A stretch of 64,000 nt of DNA from Shinisaurus crocodilurus (GCA_021292165.1 CM037877.1:112925289-112989288); one strand, 5' to 3'. Shown: positions 1-13,351, numbered from the stretch's first letter. The notes: a model not told the origin generated them from the letters alone. A program made the numbers and translations.

Positions 1-390
1 TTGGAGGGAATGCTTGGAGAGTCCCTCATGTCCTATGGATTGGATTTTGAGTTGTTCTTTTGTGAATGGATGGACTCCTTCTGTACATGGAAGGGGCTTG
101 GGTTCAGCAGAGGCTCCCACTGGCTGAAGTGGGGGGAGAGGGGCAACTTTTGCCAGTTTCCCGCTGCAGCCCCCACACCACCACTCATGCTCTTCTGAAG
201 GAACCCCCAACCTGCAGCAGCAGATTCTCAGGGGGCACAGGATGGCTGCAGGGAAAGGGAGGAATAGTTGAAAATAGCCTCCCTGCTTTCACCACTGGGA
301 ACATCCTGTGAGCAGAATGGAAACAGGATCTAAGTCTATCTGCCAGGATTTATTATTTTTTTATGTGGGGAGCATTCAGATATTTTTATT

Positions 391-622
391 TTATTTATTT
401 ATTTATTATATTTATACCCCGCCTTTTTTCCTGCAAGGAACCCAAGGCGGCTTACATTATCCTCATCCTCCTCTCCATTTTATCCTCACAACAACCCTGT
501 GAGGTAGGTTAGGCTGAGAGTCAGTGACTGGCCCAAAGTCACCCAGTGAGTTTCATGGCCGAACAGGGGACTAGAACCCAGATCTCCCGAGTCCTAGTCC
601 AACACCCTAACCACTACGCCCC
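391..622 (-). repeat. tRNA-derived SINE (ACCTCACAGGG family), copy 1
   Basis: Reverse-complement copy. It opens with ATTT repeats (the 3' tail) and contains ccctgtgaggtaggttaggc. It ends at the tRNA-like head with complements of a B box (GGTTCTAGTCCC type) and an A box (GGCGTAGTGG type). Confidence 0.85.
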
Positions 623-2967
623 CTACCTGCAGTCTGAAGTGGCACCATTTGGAATTATACTGCCCCATTTTGTGTATCAGTCAGTAAGTCAGTCTGTGTA
701 ATATGTAGGTTGACTCTAAAACTCTTTGCTTGTAGAAAGCTAGTTTAAGATGGAGGCTGTGCTGAACCTTTGGCCCTGATATTTTAGTTTTCTGTGTGCA
801 GGGAGGTTTTTTTTTAAATTCAGTGGAACATTCAGGCATGTAATTCCTCTACTGGTAGCTCAAGTCCAGCAAAAGCTGTACTGCTTGGTTAAGCTCAGTC
901 TATAAACTTTCCCTAATTCCTGTCTAACTTCTTACTTAAGTCTGTCTAGTTTTTAGATCAGCTGTGCTCACATTTGTAAGAGGTTGCTGCAATTTCTTTC
1001 TATCTGGTACCTTTATTCTTCAAACAAGCTGAGAGAAAAATAGAGCGTCATCTTCTCTTGCCCTCAGAACCAATCCCCAGACTGTTGCAACTTTTTTCTG
1101 TTGTCCGTAACCCTGTCATAATATTATTTTATCTGTCACAGCTTTGACAAGGAATGAATGCTGTTCTCTCAGATATGTGGTTGAGCTGCTGTGAACAAAT
1201 ACCTTTTATTATCCCCTCAAACATGACCCTTGTGAGTGAATGTTGATTCCCGTGTTTAAAGTTAAGGTCAACCTTTTAAGAGTAACAGCAGCAACTTTTT
1301 AGAATTGTGAAGATAACTACGATTATGTTTTGGAATTTTTTAATCAGATCTTTTAAAACTAGAGTACTATTGTGTGAAGCATTCTAAATCAAAGGAAATG
1401 CATTGATACACTCATTTCAACTTACCCTGTTCCATTTTCCTTGAGATTACTTTGTTTGAAGCAGGTTCTAGACCACCTCCAATCCATTTTACTGAATTTA
1501 ATATAATGTTCAGTGTAAATGAAGCTTTGGTGTTAAATAAGATGCTACCTGTAGATGCAAATAATTACCTGACATACAGCAAAGTATAGCTGTTGTTCTG
1601 TTCCCCAGTATGTTCAGATATTAAGGGACACTTTAAATGTGAGAAATTTTGGACATGGAAAGCATTTCCAAACACAAAATAGCATGCAGCTTGTATGCAT
1701 TCTTAGCATAGAGTTAGGCCTGCACTCCTGCTGGCTCCCTGGTTTGATTGACTACTAGGGGCAAAAGCACCACAAGGCATGGAGCGAGGGTCTGCATACA
1801 TACGGTACTTTGATACACAGTAGAGTAGCACCATCATGTACTTTCATCTTGACTGCGGCCAGACTTGCCCCCCCCTTCCCAAATTGGCTACTGCTGGACT
1901 AATCACTTGGGTATGCATGCTGTGTGTGTGTGTGTGTGTGTGTGTATACACATGCACACACATAATGAAATATATTCTTATTACATCCTGTTCCCTGTGT
2001 GGAAAGGCTTTCCATGTAGGATTGTTGTCATGGTTGTAGAGGTCCTGAATGTTGGCGCTTTCATGGGTTCCCAAACTTTCTTTCAGTAGTGCCACAAGTC
2101 AGAGCAAAGTGTGAGATGATGCCACTCTACTGTGCATCAAAGCTGCCCCCGCTCCCTGGAGGTTTGCAGTTGTTTTGTCTCTAGTCTTCTGATCTGGGGA
2201 GCTGGCAGTTGCAGAGTGTAGGCCTGACACTACTTTTATTTGTTATTTTATATAGTAAGATAATATATACCATAGCTAATCTCATGGAATGACTTGTCCA
2301 GGAGTGGCACAAACCCCAGCAGCTGATGCCACTTGTGGCACTCTTTCCAAAAGTTGGCTACCCACAGGTTAAGCACAATAAAGAACAGACAACTTCAGTG
2401 ATAAATCACTGAGCATGCTTTATGTTTTTGCTTTTAAAAACTGAACTTTCATAAAGATGTGTGTCAACCACTATAAAGTAGGGATCAGCAACCAGGGTTT
2501 GCCAGATACTGACTAGCTTCAGAGGTAAAAGAAAACAACTAACCACTGTGGCAATGGGTTTAAGATTAGGGGTCTTGAATCCCTCCCCTGGTTCTTTCCC
2601 AGAATAACTGTGTGGCAAAACTACTTGTTGAGGAGGGCTATAAAGTCTACCAAGAGTGAAACCACTGTAGCAATTAAATGCACATAAAAGCATTGGGCTG
2701 TTGTACAGTGTTGGAGGACACAGACTTCATGACAAAGATGCAACATTACTGTTCTTAACGGCATTGGACAGTACAGATGCCTGACCTAGTTCTTGCTACT
2801 ACAAACTCTTGCAATTGTTTCCTTTTACTGGCGTTTGATAAAATAAAATTTGGAGCCGCATACGCCAGTCCGCACACTTGAGCCAACAATAGGACTGTGA
2901 GTAGAAGGCCTGTGAAGTGTGGAAACTGTTGCCAAGGTTTTTCATAAATTTGGCAGATGTAGTCATA
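623..2967. other. No gene seen (presumed intron or upstream DNA)
   Basis: Apart from the (TG)n tract at 1920, no exon, RNA gene or clear repeat is seen. Positions 1-390, before the first SINE, are likewise blank. Confidence 0.6.
1920..1945. repeat. (TG)n microsatellite
   Basis: About 13 uninterrupted TG units. Confidence 0.97.
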
Positions 2968-3440
2968 GGGCAGAATCGAATGGCGCTCTTATGCCACCGA
3001 TGATTCCCTTCCGCAAATGGTGGGTCTCGCTAATTCTGTTGTGCAAGTGGGGCCCACCACTTAGGCGGGGGAGATTTAGTGCTTTCTAGAGCAGTGTTCT
3101 CCAACCTTGGGTCCCCAGATGTTTTTGGCGTACAACTCCCAGCATGCCCTGGGAGTTGTACGCCAAAAACATCTGGGGACCCAAGGTTGGAGAACACTGT
3201 TCGAGAGGAAGCCCTGAAATGAGCAGAAATGCTCATTTCTGGAAGGAGGCAGATTGGTGGAGCTCCCTTATGTTACCGCCGCCAACCTGTCTCCTTCCAG
3301 AGACAAGTGTTTCCACTTGTTTTGGGTTGCCCCAGAAGTGCTAATTAAAGTTGCACATGCGGTGGGGGCTGCTTACGCAATGGAATTGGTGGGGCATAAG
3401 AGAATCGGCAGGGGCATAAGTGCCCTGTTGAATTCTGCCC
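2968..3440. mobile_element. Inverted-repeat DNA element (GGGCAGAAT termini), hosting a nested MITE
   Basis: The left end GGGCAGAATCGAATGGCGCT and the right end, ...GGCATAAGTGCCCTGTTGAATTCTGCCC, are imperfect inverted repeats of about 28 bp. The palindromic MITE at 3092-3199 lies inside, so it inserted later. Superfamily not assigned. Confidence 0.6.
3092..3199. mobile_element. Palindromic MITE, CTAG-target hAT-like, copy A
   Basis: Exactly palindromic: two 51-bp arms around a 6-bp loop (catgcc). Ends are CAGTGTTCTCC / GGAGAACACTG. It is flanked by TTCTAGAG and TTCGAGAG, an 8-bp target duplication with one mismatch, which fits the hAT superfamily. Confidence 0.88.
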
Positions 3441-3577
3441 TCTGAGTGCATCTGTTGGTCTGTTGCATGACGCTAGCACAGTCCGAAGGCAGGAAGGATT
3501 CATGGGAAGCTACCCTAGGCTTCATTCCAAATCTCTGCTTTTTATAATGCAGTGCTAAGGCTGTCTATAGAAATTTA

Positions 3578-3710
3578 GGGTGCAATCCCATGCATGTTTA
3601 GACATAAAAAAGTCCTACAACTCCCAGCATTCCCCTGCTAGCCATGCTGGCTGGGGAGTGCTGGGAGTTGTAGGACTTTTTTCTGTCTAAACATGCATGG
3701 GATTGCACCC
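3578..3710. mobile_element. Foldback MITE with GGGTGCAATCC termini
   Basis: Long inverted repeat. The ends GGGTGCAATCC / GGATTGCACCC are followed by matching arms through CATGCATG and TCCTACAACTCCCAGCA, around a short centre. The arms are near-perfect, so the insertion is young or protected. Flanks tta / cta hint at a 3-bp duplication, but this is weak. Confidence 0.75.
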
Positions 3711-5082
3711 CTAGTCTTTCATATTAATGTTCCCCCTACTGAAAACAGGTGCTTTCCTCTCTGCAACAGCAAAGCATAGCCACCTTGATGTTGACCTCCT
3801 CTAGAAGTTCTCTGCTTCTGGGTCATTGCCCTTTAGTAAAGCAGTATCTGAAAGGTACTTCATGGAATCTCACTTGGCAAATCACTTCTAAAATCAAATA
3901 CAACAAACTTACTTGATAATGTTTTCTTTTGCAACCATTTTTCACACCTTTAGCTCAGTCTTGCAAATAGCCACACCTGGAATCAGGAACATTCCTTCTG
4001 GGTGAGTAGCTTGCCAGATCTGCATATGCATGTTTTTATTTATACCATCAGGTGGATTGGTAAAACCAAGCAGAATGTTTTACTTATCTGCTGGGCTGCT
4101 ACTGATAGCTGTGGAATGTAATTCAGAACTAAAGTAAACTGCTTTTTCATCTTTAGGAAAATGCAGAAGTGCTACAAAATTAGGCATTTAGGTTGCCAAG
4201 ATAAGATTTCTGATTGTGGAGATGTATGTGTGTTTTAAGCACACTGTTCAGTTTGATCCATTCTTCATAAGCATAAATGGTATGTTTTGAGTAACTTGCT
4301 GCTGATCATTTAACATGTCAGTGTTTTTGGAGGGTAAATGTCTTAGAAATACTAGCAATGTGTTATTGGGGTAGACAGTTTTACCCATGTGGAAGTGGCA
4401 GATATGTTAATCATAGTTGCTTGCATACTTACATTTTAAGCCAGTTTTCAATTGCCACCAACTTCTCTGACTGAAAATGTGCTGCACGTGCAAACAAAGC
4501 ACTATCTTTCCCAGTGATATTGCAGGATACAAGTAAACAAATTACTCAGTGATAGCCCATTTGAGCTTGGTAACTCCTCCTAGAAAGCAACAGGCGGTGT
4601 TTAAGCTCTGTGATGGTGTCAATGTTTGAGTATTGCTGGTTGAAGAGATGTTAGTTGATGATCTACTCCCATGCTTCCCTAATTACAGATGGCATTATCT
4701 GTATAGAAGGCCTACCAGTTGGCCCCATCTTGGCTTTTAGTTTGCTTAATTCTAACCATGTATGCTGTCTTTGAAACAGGGTTTGGTTCAATGCTTGCTC
4801 AAGTGTGACAGTAGATAGAAATGAACATGCTTCATATGCTAGCTGGTGTACGTGTAAACAGCTACATTATCTCAGTTTTCACCATCACTTTTTCAGGAGA
4901 CTAACATGTATATAGTGTGTCAGGTAAATGTCTCAGGGAGAATTAGTGGTGATGTGTAGTTACATGATTTTGCCTCAAACCTGGCAGATGGAGAGAACTT
5001 GTCTCTATTATGCAGGAATGGAAAAGAGTATCTATGTGTTACATGCTTAGGTAGAGCATGAGATAAATTGCATTGCTCTTAG

Positions 5083-5192
5083 GACACAATCTACCGGGAA
5101 GTTCTCCTGCACAAGGCCCGTTGAAATGAATGGAAACTGCACAAGAGCATGGTACCCCTGGCGCAGAACTTCCTGCTGGGTTGTGCCATGAA
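5083..5192. repeat. Short imperfect inverted repeat (MITE remnant)
   Basis: gggaagttctcctgcac at the left and gcgcagaacttcctgc at the right are imperfect inverted repeats, continued by acacaatc / gttgtgcc. The rest of 3711-6637 shows no gene or clear repeat. Confidence 0.35.
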
Positions 5193-6639
5193 GCTTTGAA
5201 AGGTTTTTGTTTCATTGGTCGATGGAAGCCCAACTATTGAAATTTCAGTCTCTGCAGGACTTCATCTTCTTTCTGGGCACATTGGTGAACTTTTAGGTCA
5301 GTTTTCAAGCTGCATTATTATTTAACAGCACAATTCCAAACTCCAGATAAGGGGAAAATTTGTTTGAAAAGTTACTGGTAAACAAATAGATTACTTAATT
5401 AGTAATGCATGGATTGTATGTACAGTTTCAGAAAATGATAATTCATAGTGTGTTGTTCTAGGAATATGTGATGCTTCAGGAGCATGGCTTAGGTGCAGTT
5501 TCCAGGCTGTCTCCCTTCCAAAAAGCTTTCAAGGAGTAGAACTGTGTCAGCTGCCTTCAGAGTATTCTTTGAGCCATCACTATTCCAGAATATTTGACTG
5601 AAAACACTAGCAAAAGGTTCCATTTAGATATTCTCTGAATCCTTATGAGTTTAATGTAAGATTCTTGTTCACTTTCTACTGTTAAATAATTGGCCAAATT
5701 ATATATCCTTCTCACTAAACAAGGTCTAATTTGAACTGAATTCATCCTTTTTGAGAGAACTAGTTTTATGATAAACCTGGGCATTTGCTCCACATTGTTC
5801 TGTAGTGATTAATATCAAGGGGGAAATGAGCATTTAGCAAGCAAGCTGTCTGGAGCAACTCTGTTTAATGAGGGTGTCGCTAAATTGGGCTGATTTTTTT
5901 TGTCTTCTGAAAATACCTTGCACTCTCAGGAGTTCTGGATTCTCATTAGTTCCCCAGTAACAACTTTCTAATAGCTAAACCAGCATGTATTTTACTGGTG
6001 GAAACCTAATGTTTAGGTCTACTGTCAAGTTTTTAAAGACAGGAAGTATGAGAAGTTCTACAACAGTTACCCTCTTACCCAGCCATTCTCTGAGGGCAGA
6101 ACTATGCATTCCAGGGAGATCCAGGCCCAAATTTCTCCTCTCTGTCAAGTATCTGAAAAAATGGTGTGGGGAGGGTGTGATTTGAAGTGAAGAAATGACA
6201 GGTGGGAAGGATACTTAAGTCTTCCCCTATGTGCTGCTTTCCCCTGTGCTGTACAAACATTCACCCCAGAATTATAACTGGGTGAGAAACAGCTAGGGGG
6301 AAGGGGCTGCAGGGGAAAACGAGTGGGTTTTGGAGGGGTTGAGCATCCCTTCCACCCTTCATTTTTCTGCTGTAAATTGCAACCTTCACCAGTTTCTTAG
6401 TTGTTTGGAGACCTGGCAAACTTGTAGTTTTGGCCTGATTCTACTGCAAGCTCGAAGATTCAATACCTACCGTATATAGCTTGGCTTCCTCTGTGCTGGT
6501 ACACTTACCTCTGCTATGAGGAAATTACCCAAGTCTTGACTGTTAGATGTAATACGATCCAATTTTCAGAGTTCTCTAATAATCACTGTAGCTTGGGCAA
6601 CATGTACCTGGGTTTGGAACTACCTTTATTACTTTGGTA

Positions 6640-6793
6640 GGGATGTTACCTTTTTTTCTTTTTCTTTTTTGCATTCAGAATCAGAACTCATGAGCTGGTC
6701 TGAGCAAAAGGAGAACCGTGAACAGACTCGCGTGAGCCGAACAAGGCGAGTTCGCGTTTGTTGAACGGCTCACCAAAAATTCTCACACAACCC
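6640..6793. mobile_element. Short TA-flanked inverted-repeat element
   Basis: It begins TA-GGGATGTTACC and ends CACACAACCC-TA, matching the GGGATGTG termini of the larger element at 63128. The centre holds CpG-containing inverted segments (gactcgcgtgagccg / ggcgagttcgcg). A Tc1/mariner-type TA duplication is possible. Confidence 0.45.
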
Positions 6794-8197
6794 TACGGCC
6801 GGGCAGTGGGGTTTATTTCATGAACCCTGTTTCCAGGGACAGACTTATAAATGCCTTCCTTTCAGACTTTTCTAGTTATCAAGCGACTATTTCTTCATCA
6901 TGTGGGAGGGCGCGTGGAGGTGGGGCTTCTCTTGCCTTTTCAGACTTGAGTTTGCGGGAGGGGGTACTTCCAGTAGCAGTCAGGAACCTAGATCTCTGCT
7001 TGGGGAACACAAGATTTACTTAACAGTTTAATATAACTAAAGATGCTGAGGCCTCCTTAACTGATGAAGATTAAAAATCTAACCTGTTTCTGGTTTTTGC
7101 TTGTTCTTTTTGCAGGTTCTATCAGAAACTTATAAAAGAACCTAAATTATTTCACCATTATTTCACCAGAAAATTAACCAAATCTTTTTAACCAGTCAGA
7201 TGCCCCAACCCTAGAACAAGACCATTCCAGGGCAGCTCTATACTTTATGTGGCAAATGTTCTTGCTAAGGGTAGATGGCAAACAAATAAGTGTGAATAAT
7301 AGTTATTCACCCACAGGCAGCCATGAGCAGGTGCCCAGGAACTCTGCTCCAATCAGAATTCGTTGGCTGATTGTCCACGTTACACTGGTTTAAGGGTGCA
7401 CATCTATCATGAGCCCTTTTACATGTTTGCTTCAGGAAACATCAAAACAGCTGCAGCACAACTGCCGTGCAAAATGTGCAATTCCCTTTAATTGTGGAGG
7501 CTTCAGGGTGACCCCTGCATTTCTCCACAAGCATGTTTTCCTACGTACAGCTGGTCACATAATGCAAAGTTCTCATTCTGAATCCTCTTCCAGCTACCAG
7601 TACAAAGCACAGTTTGAAAACTGGAGCAAGTCTTGTAAATGTTAGCTCACCTGACCCTTCTCTATCTATCTTCAGATAACATTTGTCAGTTTAGGGCCTG
7701 AGAGAAAAACTCTGGAATAGGAATACGTCCTGAAAATGGACTCTTAGCTTTTCCATCAGATAAATAAAGCCCTTGGTTTACCAACTATCAATCCAGATGA
7801 ATCGCCATTGTTAGTTGACTACTGCATTAGTAGGAAATCTGAATGCTCTTCATTCACTGTAATGCTATGAACCTTCAATCACTTCACACCTAATTAAGAA
7901 TGTGTTAAAAACACTGGGATTAGAAGTGCTATTGTGCAGAGTTACTGTTAGCACACCACGGTTATCTTACTGCCAAGTCGAATATATGGTTGGCACATTT
8001 ATGAAGATATTCACTCCATCTTGAAAATATTGTGCTGAAATATGACAAGAGCCCACAGTTTTTATTAGATATGTTTTTAATTGATGGGTTTAAATGTTTT
8101 AATTATGCCTGTCATTTTTCTGTATTTTATTCTTAGCCACCCTGAGCACTATTTTAATAATCACTCATTGCACAAATTGGCTAATTTTATTTTTTAA

Positions 8198-8436
8198 AAT
8201 TTATTTAATTTATTATATTTATACCCCGCCTTTTTTCCTGCAAGGAACCCAAGGCGGCTTACATAATCCTCCTCCTCCTCCATTTTATCCTCACAACAAC
8301 CCTGTGAGGTAGGTTAGGCTGAGAGTCAGTAACTGACCCAAAGTAACCCAGTGAGTTTCATGGCTGAGCAGGGACTAGAACCCGGATCTCCCGAGTCCCA
8401 GTCCAACACTCTCACCACTACGCCACACTGGCTCTC
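8198..8436 (-). repeat. tRNA-derived SINE (ACCTCACAGGG family), copy 2
   Basis: Same order as copy 1 in reverse: ATTT tail, taccccgccttttttcctgc, ccctgtgaggtaggttaggc, and the tRNA-like head ending ccactacgccacactgg. Confidence 0.85.
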
Positions 8437-8732
8437 GTTGACTTTTATTGTGAAACAATGAAATTAACTTTTAAAAATTATAATTGGTTATTATAACTTT
8501 TAACAATGCTAGGCAAGGTTTCTATCTATAAATGTGAACAATTCACTGTGAAGTTCTTCTCTTTGACTTTTATGCTGGACTACCAGGGTCAGTTTACAGT
8601 TTCAAAGCTTCCTAAGAAACATGAAATTAAAACAGAAAAATAAGCAAAGTAACAGCAACTATTAAAAAACAGAAGTCAATTTTTCAAGGCAGTTGTGCTA
8701 AGATGGCAGCAGGCTAGTTCTTTTATAGTTCA

Positions 8733-10646
8733 CTAGCTTTTTTTTACCCGGCGTTGCACGGGTCGTCCTTTTCCTATAGGCACTCTGTTCGAAATTCCTT
8801 ACGGTAGCTGTCCGCTGTGAAATCCCTGCTCCTCCACCCCCAGACTGCACAATGAAATCCCTGCTTCCCCTCTCCCCGGGACTATGCAACAATGAAATCC
8901 CTGTCTCCTCCCCGGACCACACAATGGAATCCCTGTGTGTCCCCCCCCCACTGGGACTACGCAATCAAATCCCTGCTTCCCCTCCCCCCTGGGACTATGC
9001 AACAATGAATTCCGCCCCCCCCCCCGGGACCACACAATGTAATCCCTTCTCCCCCCCCCCCCCCCGGGACTATGCAATCAAATCCCTGCTTCGCTCCTCC
9101 CCCGGGACTGCACAACAATGAATTCCCTGTGTGTCCCCCCCCCCCAGGACCACACAATGAAATCCCTGCTTCCCTCCCCCCCGGGACTATGCAACAATGA
9201 AATCCCTGTGTCCCCCCCCCAGGACCACACAATGAAATCCCTGTGTCCTGTCCCCCCCAGGACTATGCAATGAAATCCCTGCTTCCCCTCCCCCCTGGGA
9301 CTATGCAACAATGAATTCCCGCCCTCCCAGGACCACACAATGAAATCCCTGCTTCCTCCCTCCCGGGACTACGCAATCAAATCCCTGCTTCCCCCCTCCC
9401 CTGGGACTGCACAACAATTAATTCCCTGTGCCCCCCTGGTACTACACAATCAAATCCCTGCTTCCCCTCCCCCCTGGTACTATGCAACAATGAAATCCCT
9501 GTCCCGTCCCCCCCAGGACCACACAATGAAATCCCTGTGTCCTGTCCCCCCCAGGACTACGCAATGAAATCCCTGCTTCCCCTCCCCCCTGGGACTATGC
9601 AACAATGAATTCCCGCCCTCCCGGGACCACACAATGAAATCCCTGCTTCCCCCCTCCCGGGACTACGCAATCAAATCCCTGCTTCCCCCCTCCCCTGGGA
9701 CTGCACAACAATTAATTCCCTGTGCCCCCCTGGTACTACACAATCAAATCCCTGCTTCCCCTCCCCCCTGGTACTATGCAACAATGAAATCCCTGTCCCG
9801 TCCCCCCCAGGACCACACAATGAAATCCCTGTGTCCTGTCCCCCCCAGGACTACGCAATGAAATCCCTGCTTCCCCTCCCCCCTGGGACTATGCAACAAT
9901 GAATTCCCGCCCTCCCGGGACCACACAATGAAATCCCTGCTTCCCCCCTCCCGGGACTACGCAATCAAATCCCTGCTTCCCCCCTCCCCTGGGACTGCAC
10001 AACAATTAATTCCCTGTGCCCCCCTGGTACTACACAATCAAATCCCTGCTTCCCCTCCCCTCTGGTACTATGCAACAATGAAATCCCTGTCCCCCCCCAG
10101 GACCACACAATGAAATCCCTGTGTCCTGTCCCCCCCAGGACTATGCAATGAAATCCCTGCCTCCCCCCTCCCCCGGGACCGCAGAACAATGAATTCCCTG
10201 CACCCCCCCTGCAGGACCACACAATGAAATCCCTGTGTGCCCCCCCCCCTGGCCCTGGCTGCGGTTCATATGAACATTCTGTTTGGATGTAGGAGAGATT
10301 TGCATATCAGCCTCTGATTGGGCCCCTGTGGAGGCAGTGCATACCAACATTCTATGTGCCGGTTGGAGCTATTTGCATAATGCCTCCTGAATGGCCCCTG
10401 CGAGCATTCCAAGCGACGCCATTGGCTCTCATCTATTTTGGGCCGTACAGGTGCGGCGACGGTTTTTCGGAGATTTTAACCCGCCAGTCTTTGTCCTTGG
10501 ATGATGGGGAGTATGTGTACCAAGTTTGGGGCGGATCTGTCCAACCGGGTAGGAGCCAAGGCGACGCAAACCCGCCGCGCGGACCCACGTACAAACAACA
10601 AACAAACAAACAAACGGACAAACATTCACTTTTATATAGTAGATTA
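8733..10646 (+). mobile_element. Non-autonomous element with CTAGCT...TTTATATAGTAGAT ends, expanded by a minisatellite
   Basis: The head reads ctagcttttttttacccggcg with a small ACCCG/CGGGT hairpin. The tail has ccaagtttggggcggatctg, an aaacaaacaaac run, and ends ttttatatagtagat. Between them lies the 8819-10245 minisatellite. The tail (gagatttgcata, ttcatatgaacattctgt, agctatttgcataa) matches internal blocks of the element at 40435, so both are one family. An RTE-like SINE or a Helitron-type element is possible; I cannot decide. Confidence 0.65.
8819..10245. repeat. 42-bp minisatellite with 294-bp higher-order repeat
   Basis: About 34 units of roughly 42 bp, each of the type aatgaaatccctg, then ctt, a C-run, and gggactatgcaac. 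Units differ in C-run length and in gggactatg / ggaccacac / ggtactaca variants. From about 9270 to 10135 a block of seven units repeats every 294 bp with near-identity (equivalent points at 9340, 9634, 9928). Open frames across it are artefacts of the repeat. Confidence 0.93.
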
Positions 10647-11724
10647 GTATCAACTCCCTGGTTCTTTCTGCAAAGAAGATGGCGTCATGGGCAGTCTTAC
10701 GCAGTCTTAGGCAGTTGACCTTTGCAACTGCTTGGAGATTTCTCTAGTTATACTAGGGAACCAGTAGCAGAAGCTTTGTTATGCTACTAGCTTTGGTCCT
10801 GACTGCTGCAGGGCTAGGGGACCAAAAGCCCTCACTCCCTGCCCGTGCTAACAAATAATATCATAATGAAATTAAAAAATGGTAAGCAGCATTCTTAGTG
10901 TCACTGAATATTTGACAATACTTGACTACAGTCAAATAATAGGTGGTCAGTTGACTGCTGTTCCAAAGAGTGAGGCAACTCTTGCCTCACTTGGATCATC
11001 TCTTATTAAAACTTGAATAGGCAGATGAAGATTGAATCCTACAAAAGTAAATCTCAGATCAGCATAATTTCACTTAGATTCTTCAGGGCTCTGCTGAGAA
11101 TTTCACATGGAAGTGGAAGCTAATATCACAGCTAGAAACATGCTTCAAGTTTTAAGGTGCCATCATCAACTTTCAGGAATCAGCATGGCCATTTTAGGTA
11201 CCAGCCTTGTACCAGGATGAATAAATGCTTTACCTTTGTGGACATCATCATAGTTTCCTCTAATAGCAAATGTAGGTGGTTGAGTGCCTATCTGTTTAGA
11301 AGCAAAACAGGGCCACCCCAAATAAGAGAGTGGTTTCTACATAGAGAATTCCCTAGGTATGCAAAAGATCGTAAGTTTGTGAATCAATATTTTAAAAAGA
11401 CATTAAAAAGACAAACCAAAATGGCCTGAGAAAGACCTGTGAATTTCCAGTGCTGAGGGGCATCGAGATAAGAAAATATTAGAGTAGCTCTTATTATCTG
11501 GAGAGGGAACTTTCAGGTTCATATTGAATGCCAAAGACAGGAGCTCCTGTATTTGCTACTATCTTTTGTTTGGAGTAGGGGCTCACTGCCCAATCACAGC
11601 TGAACTAACATCATACAGCTACCCTAACATTAGTTTCTATTGGCAGCTTTCACTTCAGCTTTGGAGTCAAGGAAAAAAAGGGCTTTAAGCTATCAGACAT
11701 TTGGCAGATGGTGCTCAGGTTCAA

Positions 11725-12595
11725 ATGTAATGACAACTCATGGGTTGTTTAACCCATCGGATGTCGGGAGTGAGTGCACTGCTCTCCTGCCAACTCACCA
11801 TTTTTGCCTTGCACCAGTTTCCACCGTGCATTGGTTTCATTGTGACATGTGAACCCAGAACTCTGAGTTGTTGAGGGTGAACCCAGTCACCCATGGTTTG
11901 TTGTGACATGTGAACCTGGAACACAATGGGCGGGTTCGGAAGACACTTTAAGCCCACAGTGGCTCTGTAGCCACTGTGGGCTTAAAGTTGCCTGCCCCCC
12001 CCCACTGTGCCTGACTAATGATCAGGCACAGCGGGGGTCCTGAGGCACCTCCCCCTACCTCAGTCCTCCCACCGGTATCCCAGGGTACACCATAGGAGCA
12101 CTGAGGGGAGTGTGGATGACAGTTGCTGAAAGTGCCCAATCCGCACTTTCAGTGGCTGTCATCTGCTTCCCTGCCCTGTGTACCTGCTGGTGCAGGGTAT
12201 CCACAGGAGTGCGGGGCAGTGACTTGGAGTCGGTGGACGGCTGCTTTCCCCCATGACCTCCTCGCAGGGAGGCTATGAGGGAAAGCCCCTCCTTTCCTTC
12301 CTGCTGGGCAGCGCGATCGTGAGGCAGTCGTGCTGCCCGGTGTGTGTGGGGGAAGGAGGCGTGTTCTCCTGCCCCGTTACTTTAAAGCCATGGTGGCTTA
12401 GCATATTGTGTGAACCCAGTCACTGACTAACAACTCAGGAACCTGTGCTGTTTTGGAAACTGGATGCAAAGCGGAAGCAGCGAGTGGGCAGGAGGCTGCG
12501 TGCTTGGTTGTGCGCAACCCTGACGGGCCTGACTAACTATGAGTTGTTTAACCCATAGCTGGTTCTGACATGTGAACCAGGTCACTGAGTCGATC
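11725..12595. mobile_element. Nested inverted-repeat DNA elements
   Basis: An inner element, about 11935-12418, has ends GGGTTCGGAAGACACTTTAAG / GGCTTAGCATATTGTGTGAACCC (imperfect inverted repeats). A perfect stem, ctttaagcccacagtggct, lies near 11950-11990. Around it, actcatgggttgtttaaccc and gagttgtttaacccatagc suggest an outer element with repeated TGACATGTGAACC motifs. Confidence 0.5.
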
Positions 12596-13351
12596 AATTT
12601 AGTTTATGGTTGAAAGCAGTTAAGACATGGGAGTTGTATCTAGCGGTGTCATTCTGCTGGTGCAAATGACAGTGTGCTAGCGGAAACCAAGTTCTGAAGT
12701 ATTTGAAAGGAGAAAATCCAACTAAAGTTCCACTCGTGTAACTGCTTGCAGATCTTAGGTTTCCAAAGTGGTCTGCTAGAGTCTGCGCAATGAGAAAAGG
12801 CAGCAGAGCTCTGCTAGCACGGCAGTTATTCCTGTTAATAGTGTGCTGGTTTTAGGCTGTGGAATGTTAGGGTGTCAGGAGAGGGAGAGAGGAAAGTGGC
12901 ATGCTCAAATCCCTATGAGTAACCTGGAAGTAGGGTAGGTTTGGGGAGGATGTGTGCCATGAGGGTGAACCCCCCCCCCTCGTTTTACAGGGACATTTTA
13001 AGAGGAGAAGAAAAAGGACACCCCCTTTTCTCTCTCTAGAATCACCCTATATATTTGCTGTATAGCAATACAATTCTCAGGTTTGGGACTACAATACACA
13101 GCAGGGGGGAGGCTTCTGAGATGGGTGGAAAGAAATGAGATGTCCTTTTCCTCTCCGAAGAGGAGTATATCATCACTACAAGGCTCCTGTTCCAGGTTGA
13201 CTGAAGCCCTGAACAAGAGCACTCTTAGGGGATGGGGTATAAACTGCAACATTATTGTTGTAGATCCCAGTTGTTTGGGCTTAATAGATAGCTAGTATTC
13301 TCCAATTGGAAAATAAGTAATGCTTTTTGTTTGCATTGTACTAAGGTTATA

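Larger units (their letters stand above)
3711..8197. other. No gene seen
   Basis: Holds only the short inverted repeats at 5083 and 6640; the remainder is unremarkable AT-rich sequence with short chance frames. Confidence 0.6.

Noticed and set aside
8698..10222. Several 75-92 codon frames, or a CRISPR-like array
   Set aside because: They are translations of a 42-bp minisatellite; units are contiguous variants without unique spacers, and the setting is a vertebrate genome.
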